Assembly: GCA_038121105.1 (NCBI GenBank)
Contig: JAYONB010000007.1
Location: 62,001 to 126,000, forward strand
Origin: CALJDF01 sp038121105
GTDB lineage: Bacteria; Pseudomonadota; Alphaproteobacteria; SHVP01
Reading direction: 5' to 3'
Length of the DNA stretch: 64,000 bases
Part shown: one piece after another, positions 25,851-33,667 of the stretch
Layout of the letters: each line of letters opens with the position of its first letter
Position numbering within the stretch: position 1 is the stretch's first letter
Translations under genes and position numbers: made by a program
The notes under the pieces: model-generated
Told to the model about the DNA's origin: nothing
Seen by the model: the letters and a program-made list of their open reading frames with translations, nothing else
The model's database searches: none

Positions 25851-26120
25851 ATGACCGTCCCCCGACGCGCCGTATTGGCGGCGCTGGCCGCACTGCCCGT
25901 TGCTACCCTGCTGCCCGCGGTCACCACCGCGCAGGAAATCAAAGTGCGTGGCCAAACCATTCGCTTGTCGTAGCGTGACAAGAAGTGGATCAAAAAACGA
26001 TGTGAACAACTCGGCCATACCGAAGGCACACCGGCCTACCAGGAATGCTACGACGGATGGGTCAAAGACATCTTGGAGCAACGCGCGCGCGATGCGGTCT
26101 ATCGCGCCGACGGCCCCTAG
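25851..26120 (+). pseudogene. small exported protein gene interrupted by an in-frame amber codon
   Basis: A 90-codon frame with a GGAG site before ATG 25851. The N-terminal PRRAVLAALAALP followed by TTAQ reads as a signal peptide, possibly Tat type. Codon 41 (25971-25973) is TAG. The same frame then continues for 48 sense codons with a coherent hydrophilic product containing two Cys (KKRCEQLG and YQECYDGW) and ends at TAG 26118. The simplest reading is a recent nonsense mutation in a small periplasmic protein gene. A sequencing error, or a short peptide plus dead remnant, are alternatives. It is downstream of cysNC and convergent with the glycosyltransferase at 26117. Confidence 0.6.
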
Positions 26121-26734
26121 GCCCGGTCGCGCCACGCGGCAAGGTCGGCCGCGGTATCGATATCGCTAAGGGTCGCCGCGTACCCGACCCGCCACCCACG
26201 CGGTAGGTTGCGCAGCGTGTCGGCCAACGCCGTCGCACTCGACCAACGCACGCCGTCGAATAGACGCCGCACCACCGCGGCGGGCGCGCGGTGGCGCACC
26301 CCGACCAACCAAAAGCCGCCGTCGGTCGCCGGACCGAAGACCAAGTCGCGGTGCCTTAAGATATCGAGCGCGCCACGAACGTGGGCCGCGCGGATATCCG
26401 GGATATCGCTGCCGACGAGGACGGCCGCACCGTCGCGCGACGCCGCCTCAAGCGCATGTGCCATGCGTCGGCCGAGATCGCCACCTGCCTGCGGCACTTG
26501 TGGGATGGTGTTCGGCCAAAACCGCGTGCGCGTGGCATACGCCGCCGGGGTGACTGCAAGCCGGGTTGTCCAAAATGGCGACTCGGCCACCTCCTTCAGC
26601 GTCGTCGCGGTCATCGCGCGATAGGCCCGCCATGCCGCCCCGGCACCAACCTCGGCCGCAAGCCGGGTCTTTACCGCGCCGTACCGCGGCGCCCGCGCAA
26701 AAACGATCAGGTGACGCCTCGCTGGCGAGGTCAC
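26117..26734 (-). CDS. DUF2064-type GT-A glycosyltransferase (TIGR04282-like)
   Basis: About 205 residues of the GT-A-like DUF2064 family. It has an N-terminal FARAPRYGAVKTRLA nucleotide-binding segment, GGDLGRRMAHAL, the acidic VLVGSDIPDI site, and GPATDGGFWLVG. This family (TIGR04282) is named after arsenosugar biosynthesis and is usually paired with a TIGR04283 glycosyltransferase, exactly as here. The GTG start at 26734 overlaps the stop of the upstream partner (GTGA), so the two are translationally coupled. No arsenic genes are in the window, so the substrate in this organism is open. Confidence 0.85.
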   Translation of the reverse strand: MTSPARRHLIVFARAPRYGAVKTRLAAEVGAGAAWRAYRAMTATTLKEVAESPFWTTRLAVTPAAYATRTRFWPNTIPQVPQAGGDLGRRMAHALEAASRDGAAVLVGSDIPDIRAAHVRGALDILRHRDLVFGPATDGGFWLVGVRHRAPAAVVRRLFDGVRWSSATALADTLRNLPRGWRVGYAATLSDIDTAADLAAWRDRA

Positions 26735-27426
26735 GCGCCGTAGACCCGGCGGATCAACCCGACATTCGCCCCCATCAAATACAACGCGAGACAAGTCAGG
26801 TTGCGGGCCGCCCGGAAGACATAGCCGTCACGCCGATACCGCGCCGCGGACGTCACCGCATCGACCGGCAAAAACACCAGTCGCGACCGACCCAAACGCC
26901 GAACCAGATCGACATCCTCCATCAGCGGCAGCGGCTTAAAGCCGCCCACCGTCTCATAGAGGTCGCGGTGGATGAGCAACCCTTGGTCGCCATAGGGCAA
27001 TCCGAATAGCCGCCCGCGCCGCGCCACGCTCCAAGCCATCAGGCGCGCACGCCATCGCCCATCGTCCAGTTGAAAACGAAACACCGCGGCCTTGGTCCGA
27101 TGCGCGGGGTCGGTCACAAACGAGTGCACCGCCTCTCGCCAACCCGACCCTAGCCGAGTATCGCCATGGAGAAACAACAGCCAATCCCCGGACGCAGCCT
27201 CGGCACCGGCAGCCAGTTGCTGGCCCCGGCCGCGCGGCGCGGTCACGACGCGTGCGCCTGCATTCGCCGCGATCGTCGTGCTGTCGTCCTGCGAACCGCC
27301 GTCGACGACGACGACATCCGATTCGGCGACCGCCGCCAAGGTCGCCCCTAAGGTCGCCCCCGCATTCAAAACCGGCACCACGATCGTGAGGTTTTTCAGC
27401 GCATCCGGTTCGGGTCCGCTTGTCAT
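26731..27426 (-). CDS. GT2 glycosyltransferase (TIGR04283-like)
   Basis: A GT-A fold family 2 glycosyltransferase beginning TIVVPVLNAGATLGATL, with the VVVDGGSQDDS donor site and the FLHGDTRLGSGW metal-binding loop, then a basic region and a C-terminal hydrophobic stretch that may touch the membrane. The pairing with DUF2064 and the motif order match TIGR04283. ATG 27426 is chosen because ten residues later the conserved core starts; an ATG at 27453 is possible. It is divergent from the radical SAM gene, with 130 bases between the two starts. Confidence 0.85.
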   Translation of the reverse strand: MTSGPEPDALKNLTIVVPVLNAGATLGATLAAVAESDVVVVDGGSQDDSTTIAANAGARVVTAPRGRGQQLAAGAEAASGDWLLFLHGDTRLGSGWREAVHSFVTDPAHRTKAAVFRFQLDDGRWRARLMAWSVARRGRLFGLPYGDQGLLIHRDLYETVGGFKPLPLMEDVDLVRRLGRSRLVFLPVDAVTSAARYRRDGYVFRAARNLTCLALYLMGANVGLIRRVYGA

Positions 27427-27559
27427 CGGATTGTCGGTCACGGGGCGAGCCATCGCGCGGGACTATGGCGGGGCCTCCGGCGCACGACAAGCAAGCCGGT
27501 AGGCAAAATGATGGCATCAATGTTCTTTCTTTGTTCCGTTCGCACCCTAGAGTCGCGTC

Positions 27560-28693
27560 ATGGCGCCGCGCCCTCAAAACCTCCCGCAATCCCAGACGCA
27601 GACCGTCGCCGTCCACCCCGACGCGCGGCGCGGGCGCGGCGCCGTCAGCAATGTCTCGGGGCGCTTCGAAACCGAGAGCCGCGTTACCCGCGACGACAAT
27701 TTCAGCTACGACGACGGCTGGGGCGGGGCCGAGGAAGCCCCGCCCACGCGCACCAGCGTCGAGCGCGACACCAGCCGCACGATTCTCGCCCGCAACACCT
27801 CGCCCGACATCCCTTTCGATCGCTCGATCAATCCCTATCGCGGTTGCGAACACGGGTGCTTTTATTGTTTCGCGCGCCCGACCCATGCCTTCCTCGGCCT
27901 TTCGCCCGGACTCGACTTCGAGACCCGGTTGTTCGCCAAACCGAACGCCGGTGCGCTGCTCGCGGCTACGTTGCGCAAACCCAGTTACAAATGCCGCATG
28001 ATCGCGATCGGCACCAACACCGATCCCTATCAGCCGATCGAAGAGCGCTACGCGATCACCCGCGACGTGCTCAAGGTCCTGTCGGCGTTCAACCATCCGG
28101 TCGGCATCGTCACCAAGGGCGCGCGCGTGACGCGCGACGTCAACGTCTTGGCCGATATGGCGCGGCGTGGCCTCTCCCACGTCATGCTGTCCGTCACGAC
28201 GCTCGATCACCGTCTGGCACGAAAAATGGAGCCGCGCGCTTCGACACCGCAAAAAAGACTGGAAGCCATCCGCTTGCTGAGCAGTGCCGGCATCCCCACC
28301 GGCGTGATGGTGGCTCCCGTCATCCCTGGCCTCACCGACCACGAGATCGAACCGATCCTCGAAGCGGCGGCCGAGGCCGGCGCCAAGGCGGCGGGCTACA
28401 TCATGCTGCGCCTACCGCTCGAGATTAAGGACCTCGCACGACAGTGGTTGACCGCGAACGTGCCCGATCGCGCCGCAAAGGTGATCGCGCAAATACAAGA
28501 CAGTCGGGGCGGTAAAGACTACGACGCGACGTTCGGCGCACGCATGCGCGGCCACGGGCCTTACGCCGATCTGATCGCCCAACGCTTCAAGAACGCGACC
28601 CGACGCTACGGCCTCGACGGCAAACTCAGCCCGCTGCGGACCGATCTGTTCCACCGACCCGAAGCGCCAAGCCCGCAACTCTCGCTCATTTAG
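27560..28693 (+). CDS. PA0069/Rv2578c-family radical SAM protein
   Basis: A radical SAM protein of 377 residues with the cluster motif CEHGCFYC (Cys96, Cys100, Cys103) inside NPYRGCEHGC, typical of the PA0069 group. Further signatures are AIGTNTDPYQPIE and VGIVTKGARVTRD. The N-terminal 85 residues include RGRGAVSNVSGRFE, also conserved in this family. Its reaction is unknown. Its stop overlaps the convergent TetR gene by 4 bases. Its ATG lies 130 bases from the arsenosugar-type glycosyltransferase start. Confidence 0.92.
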   Translation: MAPRPQNLPQSQTQTVAVHPDARRGRGAVSNVSGRFETESRVTRDDNFSYDDGWGGAEEAPPTRTSVERDTSRTILARNTSPDIPFDRSINPYRGCEHGCFYCFARPTHAFLGLSPGLDFETRLFAKPNAGALLAATLRKPSYKCRMIAIGTNTDPYQPIEERYAITRDVLKVLSAFNHPVGIVTKGARVTRDVNVLADMARRGLSHVMLSVTTLDHRLARKMEPRASTPQKRLEAIRLLSSAGIPTGVMVAPVIPGLTDHEIEPILEAAAEAGAKAAGYIMLRLPLEIKDLARQWLTANVPDRAAKVIAQIQDSRGGKDYDATFGARMRGHGPYADLIAQRFKNATRRYGLDGKLSPLRTDLFHRPEAPSPQLSLI

Positions 28694-29244
28694 GTCGCGA
28701 CGGACAAAAGATCGCGGGCGGCGAGACGACACGCGCGCAACACGGCCTCGCCCTCGTCGCCGCCGCGCGCCCGTGCCACCGCAACGCCGCCCACCATCAA
28801 CGCCAGCAGCGCGTCGGCCTTCGAAGCATCGGGGGCGATCGCGTTAAACGCGTTTCGATATTGGGCGACGGCGTCGCGTCGCGCGTCTTCGGCCGGGCCG
28901 TCGAGATGGCCGCCGCAGCTTGCCGGTAACGGGCACCCGCCATCGGCCTCGAGGTGGGCGCGCCCAAGATACCGACCGATGAGCGCGCGCGGGTCCACCG
29001 GCGTCTCAGTGGCTGCCGCGCCGAACAAACCTTCCAGGGTCCGCGCCGTGGCGCCCTCCAGCGCCGCCGCCAAAAGCGCCGCCTGGGACTCGAAGTGGGC
29101 GTAAAAGCCGCCATGGCTTAGTCCCGCAGCCCGCATAACCCCATGCACCGTGACGGCAGCCGGGCCCTCGCGCACCAACAACGCCATGGCCGCCTCCAAA
29201 ATTCGGGCGCGTGTCCTTGCCTTGTGGGCCGCATCGTATCTCAT
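28690..29244 (-). CDS. TetR/AcrR-family transcriptional regulator
   Basis: The 184-residue protein has a TetR DNA-binding domain: RTRARILEAAMALL for helix 1, VTVHGVMRAAGLSHGGFYAHF for the helix-turn-helix, and FESQAALLAAAL after it. The C-terminal ligand domain contains PLPASCGG, similar to TetR_C regulators of NemR/AcuR type. ATG 29244 matches the expected N terminus. A perfect 14-bp palindrome lies 4 bases upstream of the start (29248-29261), so autoregulation is likely. The gene it controls beyond itself is not obvious; rnhB is divergent. Confidence 0.9.
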   Translation of the reverse strand: MRYDAAHKARTRARILEAAMALLVREGPAAVTVHGVMRAAGLSHGGFYAHFESQAALLAAALEGATARTLEGLFGAAATETPVDPRALIGRYLGRAHLEADGGCPLPASCGGHLDGPAEDARRDAVAQYRNAFNAIAPDASKADALLALMVGGVAVARARGGDEGEAVLRACRLAARDLLSVAT

Positions 29245-29247
29245 AGA

Positions 29248-29261
29248 ATGATAATTATCAT
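29248..29261. promoter_or_regulatory. palindromic operator candidate before the TetR gene
   Basis: ATGATAATTATCAT is a perfect 14-bp palindrome 4 bases from the TetR start codon, inside a markedly AT-rich gap. Placement fits self-repression by TetR. It also resembles part of an iron-responsive Fur-type box. Confidence 0.55.
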
Positions 29262-29346
29262 CTTTAAACCTGGTCGCGCCAGTCAAATCACCTTGGGGCG
29301 GAAGTTATCTCCCTGCCATAATATTATATTCATCATACTTTATGAG

Positions 29347-29355
29347 TTTTCCACA
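29347..29355 (+). promoter_or_regulatory. DnaA-box-like site between tetR and rnhB
   Basis: TTTTCCACA matches the relaxed DnaA-box consensus TTWTNCACA in the AT-rich tetR-rnhB gap, 66 bases before the rnhB start. A single relaxed match is weak evidence. Confidence 0.3.
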
Positions 29356-29420
29356 GATTTCTTGCGGCCCATGTGGCCCGCCGCCGCGCGCAACACGGCG
29401 GTCATGCTAGGATTCGTCCC

Positions 29421-30086
29421 ATGAACGTGACGCCCTCGGCACATCGCCGGACAAAGACGGGCCCGACCTGGGATCTTGAGCGCGACGCCGCAGCCCCCTG
29501 CATCGCCGGGGTGGACGAGGCCGGTCGCGGCCCGCTCGCCGGTCCGGTGATCGCCGCCGCGGTGGTGCTCGATCCGGCTCGTCTCCCCGAGGGCATCCAC
29601 GACTCCAAAACCCTTAATGAGACCGAGCGCGAACGGCTTTTTGCCGAGATACTCAGCACCGCCACGGTGGGGATCGGTACAGGATCGGTCGCCGAGGTCG
29701 ACCGGATAAACATCCTACAGGCCTCGCTGCTCGCCATGCGCCGCGCCGTCACGGCGCTGGCCTGGCATCTGGGGCACCTGCCCGACCTCGCGCTGGTCGA
29801 CGGTAATCGATCCGCCCGCCTGGCCTGCCCGGAGCGGCTTGTGGTGGGGGGCGACGGGTTATCGCTCTCGATCGCCGCCGCGTCGATCGTCGCCAAAGTC
29901 ACCCGCGACCGCCTGATGACCGCCTTGGCAGCCGACCATGCCGGTTATCGCTGGGAAAACAACCGTGGCTACGCCACCGCCCACCATCGACTTGCCCTCA
30001 CGCTATTGGGCCCGACGCCCCACCACCGCGGCAGTTTCGCGCCCCTGCGTCCGACATCACATGAACAACTGCGCCTAACTCTCTGA
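29421..30086 (+). CDS. rnhB: ribonuclease HII
   Basis: Cuts RNA in RNA/DNA hybrids, including single ribonucleotides in DNA. The 221-residue protein carries GVDEAGRGPLAGPV with the catalytic Asp-Glu pair, HDSKTLNE, LVDGN, and AASIVAKVTRDR, all diagnostic of RNase HII. About 30 residues precede the core, slightly more than in E. coli. ATG 29421 is the first start after the AT-rich region. The adjacent downstream gene is ccrM, 56 bases away, an arrangement known from other alphaproteobacteria. Confidence 0.95.
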   Translation: MNVTPSAHRRTKTGPTWDLERDAAAPCIAGVDEAGRGPLAGPVIAAAVVLDPARLPEGIHDSKTLNETERERLFAEILSTATVGIGTGSVAEVDRINILQASLLAMRRAVTALAWHLGHLPDLALVDGNRSARLACPERLVVGGDGLSLSIAAASIVAKVTRDRLMTALAADHAGYRWENNRGYATAHHRLALTLLGPTPHHRGSFAPLRPTSHEQLRLTL

Positions 30087-30120
30087 ATCCACTATATCTT
30101 GTGGCTTGACCGCCGGACTC
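30085..30120. promoter_or_regulatory. two GANTC sites upstream of ccrM
   Basis: GAATC (30085-30089, overlapping the rnhB stop) and GACTC (30116-30120) lie 54 and 23 bases before the ccrM start. In Caulobacter the ccrM promoter is itself sensitive to GANTC methylation, so these could provide feedback. No clear -35/-10 pair was found. Confidence 0.4.
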
Positions 30121-30142
30121 GGCTCAATCAGGATGCCGCGTC

Positions 30143-31276
30143 ATGGCCAGCAAAAAGCGCACCCGCGGCACCGCCGCCAGCACCCCGGATTCGGCCCTTC
30201 CCCTCGACCAGATCGTGCAGGGCGATTCGATCGAGGTGTTGGCAAGCCTGCCCGACCGCTCGGTCGACCTCATCTTCGCCGACCCGCCCTACAACCTGCA
30301 GCTCGAAGGCGCTTTGCACCGCCCCAACAACAGCAAGGTCGACGCGGTCGACGATGCCTGGGACCAATTCGAGAGTTTCGCCGCCTACGACACCTTCTCG
30401 CGTGCCTGGCTCACCGAAGCTCGTCGGGTTCTCAAAGACAACGGGGCGATCTGGGTGATCGGCAGCTATCACAACATCTACCGCCTCGGCGCCACGATGC
30501 AGGATCTCGGTTACTGGTTTCTCAACGACATCGTTTGGCGCAAGACCAACCCGATGCCGAACTTCAAGGGCACACGCTTCACCAATGCGCATGAAACGCT
30601 TTTGTGGTGCGCCAAGAGCCGCGATCAAAAGAAATACACCTTCAACTACCACGCCATGAAAACGCTCAACGACGACCTGCAAATGCGCTCGGATTGGTCG
30701 TTGCCGATTTGCTCGGGGCGCGAGCGCCTCAAGATCAACGGCGAAAAAGCGCACGCTACGCAAAAGCCCGAATCGCTCCTCTACCGCGTCCTTCTTGCCA
30801 GCACGCACGTCGGCGACATCGTTGTCGATCCCTTCTCGGGGTCGGGCACAACAGCAGCCGTTGCCAAAAAGCTCGGGCGCCGTTTCATCGGCATCGAGCG
30901 CGAACAACGCTACATCGACGTCGCCAACGAACGGCTCGAGAGCATCACCCCGATGAGCCCGCAAGACCTCAAGGTCATGCAGTCGAAGCGGGCCCAGCCG
31001 CGCATCCCGTTCGGGCGGGTCATCGAACGCGGCCTACTCGATCCCGGTCAACTTTTGTTCGACGCGCGCCGGCGTTTCCATGCGCGGGTCCGCGCCGACG
31101 GCAGCTTGATCACCGACGGGCACACCGGCGCCCACCAAGGCTCGATCCATAAAGTCGGCGCCGCCGTACAAGGCGCCCCGGCCTGCAACGGGTGGACCTT
31201 TTGGCACTTCGATGCCGAGGGCAAAGCCGTGCCGATCGACATCCTGCGCCAGCAACTTCGCGCCGAACTGCACTGA
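30143..31276 (+). CDS. ccrM: CcrM-type GANTC adenine-N6 DNA methyltransferase
   Basis: Orphan methyltransferase that methylates the adenine in GANTC and couples methylation state to the alphaproteobacterial cell cycle. It is a beta-class enzyme: the catalytic DPPY motif (ADPPYNLQLEG, residues 46-56) comes before the SAM motif PFSGSGTTAAV near 231-241. It has the CcrM C-terminal extension of about 90 residues (IPFGRVIERGLLDPGQ and NGWTFWHF) needed for DNA recognition. Length 377 fits Caulobacter CcrM. No restriction gene is present. Two GANTC sites lie just upstream. It is convergent with mutY. Confidence 0.96.
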   Translation: MASKKRTRGTAASTPDSALPLDQIVQGDSIEVLASLPDRSVDLIFADPPYNLQLEGALHRPNNSKVDAVDDAWDQFESFAAYDTFSRAWLTEARRVLKDNGAIWVIGSYHNIYRLGATMQDLGYWFLNDIVWRKTNPMPNFKGTRFTNAHETLLWCAKSRDQKKYTFNYHAMKTLNDDLQMRSDWSLPICSGRERLKINGEKAHATQKPESLLYRVLLASTHVGDIVVDPFSGSGTTAAVAKKLGRRFIGIEREQRYIDVANERLESITPMSPQDLKVMQSKRAQPRIPFGRVIERGLLDPGQLLFDARRRFHARVRADGSLITDGHTGAHQGSIHKVGAAVQGAPACNGWTFWHFDAEGKAVPIDILRQQLRAELH

Positions 31277-31277
31277 T

Positions 31278-32348
31278 CTAAGCGGCCGCCGCCGCCACCA
31301 GCTTCGCCACTTTCTTCATCACCGTCGGCAAGGCGTAGTCGCCGAACGCCGCCGGCGCGACCCAGTCGCCTTCTTTGGCCGCATCGGTGCGGCCCCGCAC
31401 GACCTGCAGCACAAGGCGGAAGTGCGTGAACACGTGCACCACTTCGCCGGCGATCGGCGTCCAATCCGCCGTTACCGGCGCGTCGGACACCGCGCCGTCC
31501 AGACTTATAGGCGTCTCCCGCCATGGCGTTGACGGCACCTCGTAAAGGCCCGCCAGCAACCCTTTGTCGGCCCGCTTCCGCAGCAACACCCGGCCATCCG
31601 AATCCTCCGCCCAAAACACCACGCCGTAGCGCACGGGCCGGGCTTTTTTCGGGGCCCGGCGCGGCAGCGTCGCCGCGTCGCCGCGCGCGTAACCGGTGCA
31701 GTCGTCGCGCCACGGACACCCGCCGCATTTCGGGCGGCGCGGCATACATACCGTTGCGCCCAATTCCATCAGGGCCTGCACAACATCGCCGGCTCGCTGC
31801 GAGGGGACAAAGACTTGGGCGGCATCGGCCAGGACCTTCTTCGCCGCCGGCAACGGCGTCTCGATGCCGCAAAACCGCGCCATCACTCGCTCCACATTGC
31901 CATCCACCGCAATGGTGGGCCGATCGAAGGCGATCGCCGCGATGGCTGCTGCGGTGTAAGGACCGACGCCGGGCAGCGCGCGCAGGCCCGCTTCGTCCGC
32001 CGGGAACACCCCGCCATGATCCGCCGCCACGACGCGCGCGCAACGATGCAGATTGCGCGCCCGGGCGTAGTACCCGAGCCCCTGCCATTCGTGCAGCACG
32101 TCGTCCAGAGGCGCTGCCGCCAGCGACGCGACATCGGGCCAGCGTTCGACGAACCGCGTAAACCGCGGGCCCACCGTCGCCACGGTGGTTTGCTGCAACA
32201 TCACTTCGCTCAACCAAACCCGATAGGGATCGGGCGCCTCGCCCGATTTGGCGCGCCACGGCAACTCGCGCCGGGCGCCGTCGTACCAAGCCAGCAGGCG
32301 CGCCAAAAGCGCGTCGGGGTCGGCCGTTGTCGGAAACGCTACTGTCAC
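31278..32348 (-). CDS. mutY: A/G-specific adenine DNA glycosylase
   Basis: Removes adenine mispaired with 8-oxoguanine. The 356-residue protein has the MutY N-terminal RRELPWR, WLSEVMLQQTTVATV, the HhH and catalytic Asp region LPGVGPYTAAAIAAIAFDRP with AVDGNVERVMAR, and a CMPRRPKCGGCPWRDDC 4Fe-4S loop. A C-terminal NUDIX-like domain follows for 8-oxoG recognition. The frame is open to 32477, but GTG 32348 places the conserved core at the usual distance. The stop lies 1 base from the convergent ccrM stop; the DUF721 gene is divergent. Confidence 0.95.
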   Translation of the reverse strand: MTVAFPTTADPDALLARLLAWYDGARRELPWRAKSGEAPDPYRVWLSEVMLQQTTVATVGPRFTRFVERWPDVASLAAAPLDDVLHEWQGLGYYARARNLHRCARVVAADHGGVFPADEAGLRALPGVGPYTAAAIAAIAFDRPTIAVDGNVERVMARFCGIETPLPAAKKVLADAAQVFVPSQRAGDVVQALMELGATVCMPRRPKCGGCPWRDDCTGYARGDAATLPRRAPKKARPVRYGVVFWAEDSDGRVLLRKRADKGLLAGLYEVPSTPWRETPISLDGAVSDAPVTADWTPIAGEVVHVFTHFRLVLQVVRGRTDAAKEGDWVAPAAFGDYALPTVMKKVAKLVAAAAA

Positions 32349-32413
32349 GGCAGTGACGGTAGCATGGCGCGCAACATAGGTGACGCCACGGAACCGCTGG
32401 CCCATGATGGGCC

Positions 32414-32902
32414 ATGCCCGACGCCCCCCACGAAAAACGCAGCTGGCGCCCCCGCCCGGCCGGGGCCGCATTGGCAACAGTGACCAAGGCGGCGTTTCGC
32501 AAGCGGGGGTTCACCCGGCGCGAGATTCTTACCCAATGGCCCGCCATCGTCGGCGAGTTGATGGCGCGCTATAGCTGCCCCGAACGCCTGCAGTTCGGCC
32601 GCGACCGCAACGAAGGCGCCACGCTCGTCGTCCGGGCCGGGTCGGGCTTTGCCACCGAACTCCAGCACCTGCACCCGATCGTGCTCGATCGCATCAACAC
32701 CTTCTTTGGCTACCAAGCGGTGGCGCGGATCACGATCATCCAGGGCCCACTGCCGACCCCTACGGTCGCCGAGCGCCGCGCGCTGCGCGCCGTCACCCCC
32801 GAAGAAGAAGCCCGCATCGCCGCGCAGGTCAGCGGCACGCGCAACCCCGACCTTGCCGACGCCCTGCGCACTTTGGGCCGAACCTTGACCGCGAGGGACT
32901 AG
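32414..32902 (+). CDS. DUF721/DciA-like protein
   Basis: A 162-residue protein of the DUF721 family. It has an N-terminal basic tail, then FRKRGFTRREILTQWPAIVGE (the family's W-IVG core) and a LVVRAGSGFATELQHLHPIVLDRIN strand-helix unit, with a helical C-terminal extension. DciA, which loads the replicative helicase in bacteria lacking DnaC, belongs to this family; many alphaproteobacteria keep this gene between mutY and dsbA-smc as here. Whether this copy loads helicase is inferred from the family. A consensus DnaA box lies 34 bases after its stop. Confidence 0.85.
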   Translation: MPDAPHEKRSWRPRPAGAALATVTKAAFRKRGFTRREILTQWPAIVGELMARYSCPERLQFGRDRNEGATLVVRAGSGFATELQHLHPIVLDRINTFFGYQAVARITIIQGPLPTPTVAERRALRAVTPEEEARIAAQVSGTRNPDLADALRTLGRTLTARD

Positions 32903-32935
32903 GCCCCGGCGATCGTTGTCCATAACGGCATTGTG

Positions 32936-32944
32936 TTATCCACA
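32936..32944 (+). promoter_or_regulatory. consensus DnaA box between DUF721 and dsbA-like genes
   Basis: TTATCCACA is an exact match to the classical DnaA box, in the 126-base gap just upstream of the dsbA promoter. Binding is unproven. Confidence 0.5.
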
Positions 32945-32974
32945 GTTTTGCCACACTGGCAGGATGGACTCAGC

Positions 32975-33003
32975 TTGAGCGGCCCAAAGCCGCTCCATAT
33001 ACT
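32975..33003 (+). promoter_or_regulatory. sigma-70-type promoter of dsbA-smc with internal inverted repeat
   Basis: TTGAGC (32975-32980) and TATACT (32998-33003) are separated by the optimal 17 bases. Most of the spacer forms a perfect inverted repeat, GAGCGGC-CCAAA-GCCGCTC (32977-32995), which could be an operator. Transcription would begin about 20 bases before the TTG start codon. Confidence 0.6.
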
Positions 33004-33028
33004 CAACATCTTGTAGGTGGAGGGGGTT

Positions 33029-33649
33029 TTGACCCAATTTCAAGTGGCCCGTCGGGCTTTTGTCGTGATGTTCGTGGCGCTGATCGCGCCGTTGTTTGTT
33101 ACTGGCGCGTCAGCGCAGGAGACCCAGCCGCGCGAAGTGGCCATGGGGGCCGAAGACGCGCCGGTGACCGTCATCGAATACATGTCGCTGACATGCCCGC
33201 ATTGCGCCAATTTCCACACCGATGTCCTACCCGACATCATGAAGACCTATGTCGACACCGGGAAAGTGCGGATCATCTTCCGCGACTTCCCGCTTGACGG
33301 TGTCGCGTTGCAGGCCGCCGTCGTCACGCAATGCATGGCCGAGGCCGGGCCCAAGCGGTACTACGGTTTCGTCCAGATGTTGTTTCAACAGCAAGGGCGT
33401 TGGGCCAGAGATTCCGACCCCATCGGTCAGGTCGGCAAACTCGCCCGCCTCGGCGGGATGAATCAAGAGAGCTTCGAATCCTGCCTCGCCCAGGAAGACC
33501 TCATCACCAGCGTGCTGCGCTCGCGCCAGCAAGGCGAATCCGAGTTCGACGTCCAGTCCACCCCGTCTTTCGTGGTTAACGGGCGCCTCATTTCTGGCGG
33601 GATGTCGTTCGAAGAGTTCTCCCGCGTCATCGATCCCCTTATCAACTAG
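33029..33649 (+). CDS. DsbA-family thiol oxidoreductase
   Basis: Exported thioredoxin-fold protein (about 206 residues) with a signal peptide ending TGASAQ and the active site TCPHC (Cys56 and Cys59 from this start). The DsbA-like insertion and cis-Pro region STPSFVVNG follow. It probably oxidises or isomerises disulfides in the periplasm. The GGAGG-rich stretch 33019-33025 sits just upstream of TTG 33029, which is preferred over GTG 33017. smc follows after 18 bases and is probably co-transcribed, an arrangement conserved in alphaproteobacteria. Confidence 0.9.
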   Translation: MTQFQVARRAFVVMFVALIAPLFVTGASAQETQPREVAMGAEDAPVTVIEYMSLTCPHCANFHTDVLPDIMKTYVDTGKVRIIFRDFPLDGVALQAAVVTQCMAEAGPKRYYGFVQMLFQQQGRWARDSDPIGQVGKLARLGGMNQESFESCLAQEDLITSVLRSRQQGESEFDVQSTPSFVVNGRLISGGMSFEEFSRVIDPLIN

Positions 33650-33667
33650 CACCCGGTCCGCATACGC

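Noticed and set aside
25746..26135. A 129-codon minus-strand frame over the broken small gene
   Set aside because: The plus-strand frame has a signal peptide and a ribosome-binding site; the antisense frame has neither.
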